Assembly (NCBI RefSeq): GCF_028713515.1
Contig: NZ_JAQTOD010000001.1
Span: 496,001 to 560,000 of the forward strand
Source of the DNA: Sulfurimonas sp.
GTDB taxonomy: Bacteria > Campylobacterota > Campylobacteria > Campylobacterales > Sulfurimonadaceae
Direction of reading: 5' to 3'
Length of the DNA: 64,000 bases
Positions within the stretch are counted from its first letter, which is position 1; the number at the start of each line of letters is the position of its first letter. The translations under genes were made by a program, and so were the position numbers. Below the pieces are notes generated by a model that worked only from the letters and a program-made list of their open reading frames with translations, did not search any database and was not told the origin of the DNA. Shown in pieces: positions 59,492 to 64,000 of this stretch.

Positions 59492-60166
59492 CTATTTGTA
59501 GCTAATTGGATCTTTTACTCCTGTTAACTTAAAACCATTTAATCTTAGCCTGCAACTATCACAAACGCCACAGGCCTCATCTTCATTTTTATAGCAACTC
59601 CAAGTCAAACCTAATGCAACATTTAATTCCAGAGATTTTTGAACTATTTGGGATTTACTAAGATGAACCAACGGCATCTTTATCTCTATTTTTGTTTCAT
59701 CTTTTGTTCCAAGATTTATGCTCTCCTGCATACTTTTTATATAAGTTTCTCTACAATCAGGATAGCCACTACTATCCTCTTCTACAACACCGATACATAT
59801 AGCTTCAGCACCCTCTTTCTCTGCAATTGCAGCTGCCATACTTAAAAATATTCCATTTCTAAAAGGCACATAAGTTACTGGAATACCGTGCTCTATACCA
59901 CCAGTTGGTACTTCTATGTTTTTATCAGTTAATGCAGATGCACCAATCTGAGCAAAAAAATCCAAATCAAGTACATACTTATTGGTAACATTTAATTCGT
60001 TGCAGATACTGTTGAAGCAGGCAAGCTCTTTCGACTGAGTTCTTTGGCTGTAGTTGAAATGCAGGGCAATAATTTCATACCCATCATGTTTCATCATGTA
60101 TGCAGAAAGTGTTGAATCCATGCCACCACTCATAACGCAGACGGCTTTTTTATTTGTTAAAATCAT
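59492..60166 (-). CDS. queC: 7-cyano-7-deazaguanine synthase
   Basis: '[18 protein letters not shown]', '[28 protein letters not shown]', '[21 protein letters not shown]'. Confidence 0.95.
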   Translation of the reverse strand: MILTNKKAVCVMSGGMDSTLSAYMMKHDGYEIIALHFNYSQRTQSKELACFNSICNELNVTNKYVLDLDFFAQIGASALTDKNIEVPTGGIEHGIPVTYVPFRNGIFLSMAAAIAEKEGAEAICIGVVEEDSSGYPDCRETYIKSMQESINLGTKDETKIEIKMPLVHLSKSQIVQKSLELNVALGLTWSCYKNEDEACGVCDSCRLRLNGFKLTGVKDPISYK

Positions 60167-60204
60167 AAAAATATTTTAGCATAATATCTGATATAATCGC
60201 GTTT

Positions 60205-60624
60205 ATGATTGAATTTGATAACAGAACTTTACTTAAAATAGATATAGATATTTTAGAAAATATCGCACTCTCTCTAACAAAAAAAGAGATAGAGCTTATC
60301 ATCACAGATAACAAAGAGATAAGAGAGATAAATAGAGAGTTTAGAGGCATTGACAAAGATACTGATGTGCTTAGTTTTCCATTTGAGGAGATGCCGCTTG
60401 CTCCACTTGGAAGTATCGTAATTTCAGCAAACCATATAGAAGATAAAGCAAAAGAGTTTGGTCATAGCATAAACGATGAGTGCGGGCTTCTTTTTATACA
60501 TGGACTACTGCATCTACTTGGTTTTGATCATGAGGTTGATAGCGGAGAGATGAGAGACGAAGAAGCTAGGCTTATAGAGAAGTTTAATCTTCCTAAGAGT
60601 TTAATTGTTAGAACGCAAGAGTAG
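60205..60624 (+). CDS. ybeY: Endoribonuclease YbeY
   Basis: 'NREFRGIDKDTDVLSFPFEE', 'LFIHGLLHLLGFDHEVDSGEMRDEEARL'. Confidence 0.95.
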   Translation: MIEFDNRTLLKIDIDILENIALSLTKKEIELIITDNKEIREINREFRGIDKDTDVLSFPFEEMPLAPLGSIVISANHIEDKAKEFGHSINDECGLLFIHGLLHLLGFDHEVDSGEMRDEEARLIEKFNLPKSLIVRTQE

Positions 60625-60626
60625 AT

Positions 60627-60776
60627 TTATTTTTTAAGATTCTCACTGCTTTGCATCTCTTCTAGCTCCCTTAACTCTTCTCTTTTAGATGATTTATTTT
60701 TGTGATAGCCGCCAAAAATAAAAATCATAAACAGAATAAAAAGAGAGATTACGACTATGTTGATTATTGTGCTCAC
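60627..60776 (-). CDS. 49-aa small membrane protein (not in ORF track)
   Basis: GTG start overlaps trmL TGA; VSTIINIVVISLFILFMIFIFGGYHKNKSSKREELRELEEMQSSENLKK. Confidence 0.5.
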   Translation of the reverse strand: MSTIINIVVISLFILFMIFIFGGYHKNKSSKREELRELEEMQSSENLKK

Positions 60777-61243
60777 TCTATATCCATGAACTGATTGTAG
60801 TTTTGTCTTATAGCTTCATAAAGTACCACGCCAGCGCTGATTGCTAGATTTAAACTTCTGCCATCTTTTGTCATGGGTATTGTTATGTTTTGTTCTTTGT
60901 ATGTATTTAAAATCTCTTCCGCAATACCTGCTGTTTCGCTTCCAAAAAATATAAAATCACCTTTTTTAAAACTTGCTTGAAAGTAAGGTTTATCTGTTTT
61001 TGTAGTCGCAAAATGTGCATTATCTTCTATCTCATTGTTAGCAAAAAACTCATCTATATTTTCCCAAACTTTTAGATCCAACTTGTGCCAGTAGTCAAGT
61101 CCTGCTCTTCTTACGGCTTTTTCATCAATATCAAATGCAATCGGCTTTATGATATGTAGCGTTGCACCAGCATTTACGCACAAGCGCCCTATTGCACCTG
61201 TATTGTTTGGTATTTGAGGATTGACTAAAACTATATTAAACAA
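60773..61243 (-). CDS. trmL: tRNA (cytidine(34)-2'-O)-methyltransferase
   Basis: 'IVLVNPQIPNNTGAIGRLCVNAGATLHIIKPIAF', 'FFGSETAGI', 'IPMTKDGRSLNLAISAGVVLYEAIRQ'. Confidence 0.92.
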   Translation of the reverse strand: MFNIVLVNPQIPNNTGAIGRLCVNAGATLHIIKPIAFDIDEKAVRRAGLDYWHKLDLKVWENIDEFFANNEIEDNAHFATTKTDKPYFQASFKKGDFIFFGSETAGIAEEILNTYKEQNITIPMTKDGRSLNLAISAGVVLYEAIRQNYNQFMDIE

Positions 61244-61253
61244 AAAAGTTACC

Positions 61254-62090
61254 CTAAAAGATTACTGTTTTGTTTGCAAAAACAAAGATTCTATCTTCAA
61301 GCGCTAACTTGATGGCGTGAGATAAAACTACTTTTTCTGCATCTTTGCCAGAGCGTTGCATATCTCTCCAGCTGTAAGCGTGATCTACTCGGATAACTTC
61401 TTGCGCAATAATTGGACCTTCATCAAGGTTGTTGTTTACAAAATGTGATGTTGCTCCGATAATCTTCACGCCTCTATCATAAGCCTGCTTATATGGATTC
61501 GAGCCTATAAATGCAGGTAAAAATGAGTGGTGAATATTGATAATTTTATTCTCATACACTTCTACAAATTTTGGTGTTAGAATTCTCATATATTTTGCTA
61601 AAACAATATAATCAACATCTTTAAACTGGGCTAAACACTCTAAAACTTTACTTTCGTGCTCGTCTCTGCTTAAATCAATGTGTGAGATAGTGATAAAAGG
61701 GATTCCGAATTTACCAACAAGAGATTCTAGCTCATCATAATTAGATACAACAGCCAAGATGTTAGCTTCTAACTCATCTGCTTCATGACGGATAAGAATA
61801 TCGCCTAGAGCGTGCATCTCTTTTGTAACCATAATTATTATATTTTTCTTCTTTGGTTCTATAACTTTAACATTTGCATTGCTCGGTAATATTTCTACAA
61901 TAAGCTGTTTTAGTTTATCTAGTGCTATCTCACCATCAACAACGCTTCTCATAAAAAATTTATTATTATCTTTATCGACAAACTCACTATTTGACAATAT
62001 ATTCAGATCATTATTGTAAAAAACTGTAGAAACTTTATAAACCAACCCTTTTTCATCATCAGCATCTATCAAAACTCTGTATTGACTCAT
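61254..62090 (-). CDS. purU: Formyltetrahydrofolate deformylase
   Basis: N-terminal ACT-like domain, 'YIVLAKYMRILTPKFVEVYENKIINIHHSFLPAFIGSNPYKQAYDRGVKIIGATSHFV'. Confidence 0.95.
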   Translation of the reverse strand: MSQYRVLIDADDEKGLVYKVSTVFYNNDLNILSNSEFVDKDNNKFFMRSVVDGEIALDKLKQLIVEILPSNANVKVIEPKKKNIIIMVTKEMHALGDILIRHEADELEANILAVVSNYDELESLVGKFGIPFITISHIDLSRDEHESKVLECLAQFKDVDYIVLAKYMRILTPKFVEVYENKIINIHHSFLPAFIGSNPYKQAYDRGVKIIGATSHFVNNNLDEGPIIAQEVIRVDHAYSWRDMQRSGKDAEKVVLSHAIKLALEDRIFVFANKTVIF

Positions 62091-62473
62091 TTCTTAGATC
62101 CTTTTTCAATCTCGCTAACTCTAGAATCGATAGAGACTAAAACATACTCTAAAAAATTAAGCGTCATATCTACTTTTGCTTCTATATTTGTGTTGTTTGG
62201 TGCTTGAAACCCCTCAAAAAGGACAAGCATTCTCTCTCTTATTGATTCTAAGAAAAATAGTTCATTATTACTGTTTTGCTCTCGTTGTATTTCAGGTTGA
62301 GCCTCCACTAAAGGCTCATATTTTTGCTCACGCTCAGATATATACTCTTCCCTTGTGTTTTGCTCATAGTTTATTTTTTGTTTAAATTCATGCGTTTGTA
62401 TTAAACTATTTTTCTCAACCCCTATCTCTTCCATCTCTGCTAAAGTTGACAGTATTACATCTTTTAATTCCAT
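62087..62473 (-). CDS. CiaD-like domain protein (tentative)
   Basis: C-terminal 'FFLESIRERMLVLFEGFQAPNNTNIEAKVDMTLNFLEYVLVSIDSRVSEIEK' resembles campylobacterotal CiaD C-terminus; located next to purU. Confidence 0.6.
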   Translation of the reverse strand: MELKDVILSTLAEMEEIGVEKNSLIQTHEFKQKINYEQNTREEYISEREQKYEPLVEAQPEIQREQNSNNELFFLESIRERMLVLFEGFQAPNNTNIEAKVDMTLNFLEYVLVSIDSRVSEIEKGSKK

Positions 62474-62712
62474 GATTTTAACAACCACCTTTCAAATTCA
62501 TAAAACTCAATCTCTTCTTCCATCCTTAGGAAGAAATTTTTCATCTCTGCATTTACATTTAGAAACTTTTTTCTCATTCCAGAGAGTCTTCTGATAGCAA
62601 TTTTTGCATCGCTGTTTGCTGGGTCTTTTTTTAAAATCTCTTTGTAAATTTCAAGAGCATCATCTTTTAATCCTTGAAGCTCATAGATATTTGCTAGAGT
62701 TAATGTTTTCAT
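62464..62712 (-). CDS. Small TPR-like protein
   Basis: '[38 protein letters not shown]'. Confidence 0.75.
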   Translation of the reverse strand: MKTLTLANIYELQGLKDDALEIYKEILKKDPANSDAKIAIRRLSGMRKKFLNVNAEMKNFFLRMEEEIEFYEFERWLLKSWN

Positions 62713-63776
62713 TTTGCTACATAGTTGGCAATAATGGTGCCCATTTCGCTTGTTGAGCAGACTACTTTAGCATCAAACTGTGCTAAATCTTTTGTTCTGT
62801 AACCCTCTTTTAAAACCAACTTTATAGCGTTATCTATCTTATCTGCCGCCGCATTTTCGCCAAACGCATATCTAAGCATCATTGACGCAGAAGAGATTGT
62901 AGCGATTGGATTTGCTATGCCCTGACCAGCTATGTCTGGAGCCGAACCATGAATTGGCTCATAAACTCCTATTTTAGCACCAACTGAAGCAGATGGAAGA
63001 AGTCCGATAGAGCCAGAGAGCATACTTGCCTCATCACTTAAAATATCACCAAAAATATTCCCTGTGAGCATTACATCAAACTGTTTTGGATCACGGATAA
63101 GCTGCATAGCTGCGTTATCAACATACATGTGAGAAAGCTCGATTTCTGGGTACTCTTTTGCTACTTCAGTAACAACATCTCTCCAAAGTTGAGAAACATC
63201 AAGTACATTTGCTTTATCGATTGAGCACACTTTTTTAGTTCTTGTCATAGCTATTTTAAACGCGTGATGAGCTATTCTTACTATCTCATCACGCGTGTAA
63301 ACCATGGTGTTCCAGCCTCTGTTTTCATCTCGCCCTTTTGGCTCACCAAAATAGATTCCACCAATAAGTTCACGAACAACCATCAAATCGACACCTTGAA
63401 CAATAGACGGCTTAAGAGATGAAGCATTTACTAGTTCATCATAAACTATTGCTGGACGAAGGTTTGCATAAACGCCAAGCTCTTTTCTAAATCTCAGTAG
63501 TCCGCTCTCTGGTCTTTTTTCACGAGGAAGGTTGTCCCATTTAAATCCACCGATTGCGCCAAATAAAACAGCGTCGCTCTCAAGTGAGATATCAATAGTC
63601 TCTTGAGGCAGAGGATCGCCAGTTGCTTCGTAAGCACAACCTCCCATCAAAGCCTCTTTGTACTCAAAATTAAAATCAAAACAAGATGAAAGGAAGTCTA
63701 AAACCTTAACCGCTTCATCTATAATCTCAGGACCGATTCCATCACCTTTAATTAGTGCAATTTTGTATGTTTTCAT
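62709..63776 (-). CDS. leuB: 3-isopropylmalate dehydrogenase
   Basis: '[18 protein letters not shown]', '[16 protein letters not shown]', '[22 protein letters not shown]'. Confidence 0.97.
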   Translation of the reverse strand: MKTYKIALIKGDGIGPEIIDEAVKVLDFLSSCFDFNFEYKEALMGGCAYEATGDPLPQETIDISLESDAVLFGAIGGFKWDNLPREKRPESGLLRFRKELGVYANLRPAIVYDELVNASSLKPSIVQGVDLMVVRELIGGIYFGEPKGRDENRGWNTMVYTRDEIVRIAHHAFKIAMTRTKKVCSIDKANVLDVSQLWRDVVTEVAKEYPEIELSHMYVDNAAMQLIRDPKQFDVMLTGNIFGDILSDEASMLSGSIGLLPSASVGAKIGVYEPIHGSAPDIAGQGIANPIATISSASMMLRYAFGENAAADKIDNAIKLVLKEGYRTKDLAQFDAKVVCSTSEMGTIIANYVAK

Positions 63777-64000
63777 TATTTACCTTTAATCTCATTTTGA
63801 GCAAAATTCATCAATCCACCGGCGTCAATCAGCTCTTGCATAAATGCTGGAATAGGAATAAAGTTGTAAGTTTTACCTGCTGTTTTGTTTGTGATTGTTC
63901 CATTATTCATATCAACAGTTATCTCATCGCCCTCTTTTATCTCGTCACTCTCTTTTAGTTCAAATATAGGAAGCCCCATATTGAATGCATTGCGATAAAA
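63776..64000 (-). CDS. leuD: 3-isopropylmalate dehydratase small subunit, C-terminal part (truncated by window edge)
   Basis: '[60 protein letters not shown]' adjacent to leuB. Confidence 0.92.
   Translation of the reverse strand, partial: FYRNAFNMGLPIFELKESDEIKEGDEITVDMNNGTITNKTAGKTYNFIPIPAFMQELIDAGGLMNFAQNEIKGK

Noticed and set aside
1-64000. CRISPR arrays, IS elements, rRNA operons
   Set aside because: No regularly spaced direct repeats, transposase-like ORFs or rRNA sequence were seen on reading the window.

Overview
The window is a chromosomal segment of a Campylobacterota bacterium. Protein content and gene order look like Sulfurimonas or a close relative, judged by recognition only with no search run. 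It is gene-dense and mostly housekeeping: the dnaE 3' end, flgS, ccsBA, hemH, modE/B/C, dapD, adk, aspS, nadK, recN-like, tatD, mltD/rlpA, hisB, kdsC-lptC-lptA, engB, mrdA, aspB-cysE-speA, hisS, tmk-coaD-ubiX-flgA, motAB, tRNA-Leu(CAA), tRNA-Glu(TTC), sorAB with a divergent LysR gene, gltX, mobB, fbp, metG, queC, ybeY, trmL, purU, leuB and partial leuD. I saw no CRISPR array, rRNA, IS element or intact prophage, and no clear-cut new multi-gene system. The most interesting items are: (1) a Mur-ligase-like protein whose P-loop appears eroded (57836-58831); (2) an S24/CI-like repressor divergent from an unannotated 27-codon ORF, with dyads between them (18106-19055); (3) a membrane-anchored protoglobin plus HPP-family pair inserted in a conserved block (42450-43903); (4) a thioredoxin-like relic with three in-frame stops (about 48950-49045); (5) a DUF45 metallopeptidase whose N-terminal homology extends upstream with no canonical start codon; (6) a DUF6166-like/HTH fusion next to a 41-aa membrane ORF; (7) a modE-modBC locus without modA but with a ModE-operator-like palindrome. 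All assignments come from reading the sequence; no database search was possible.
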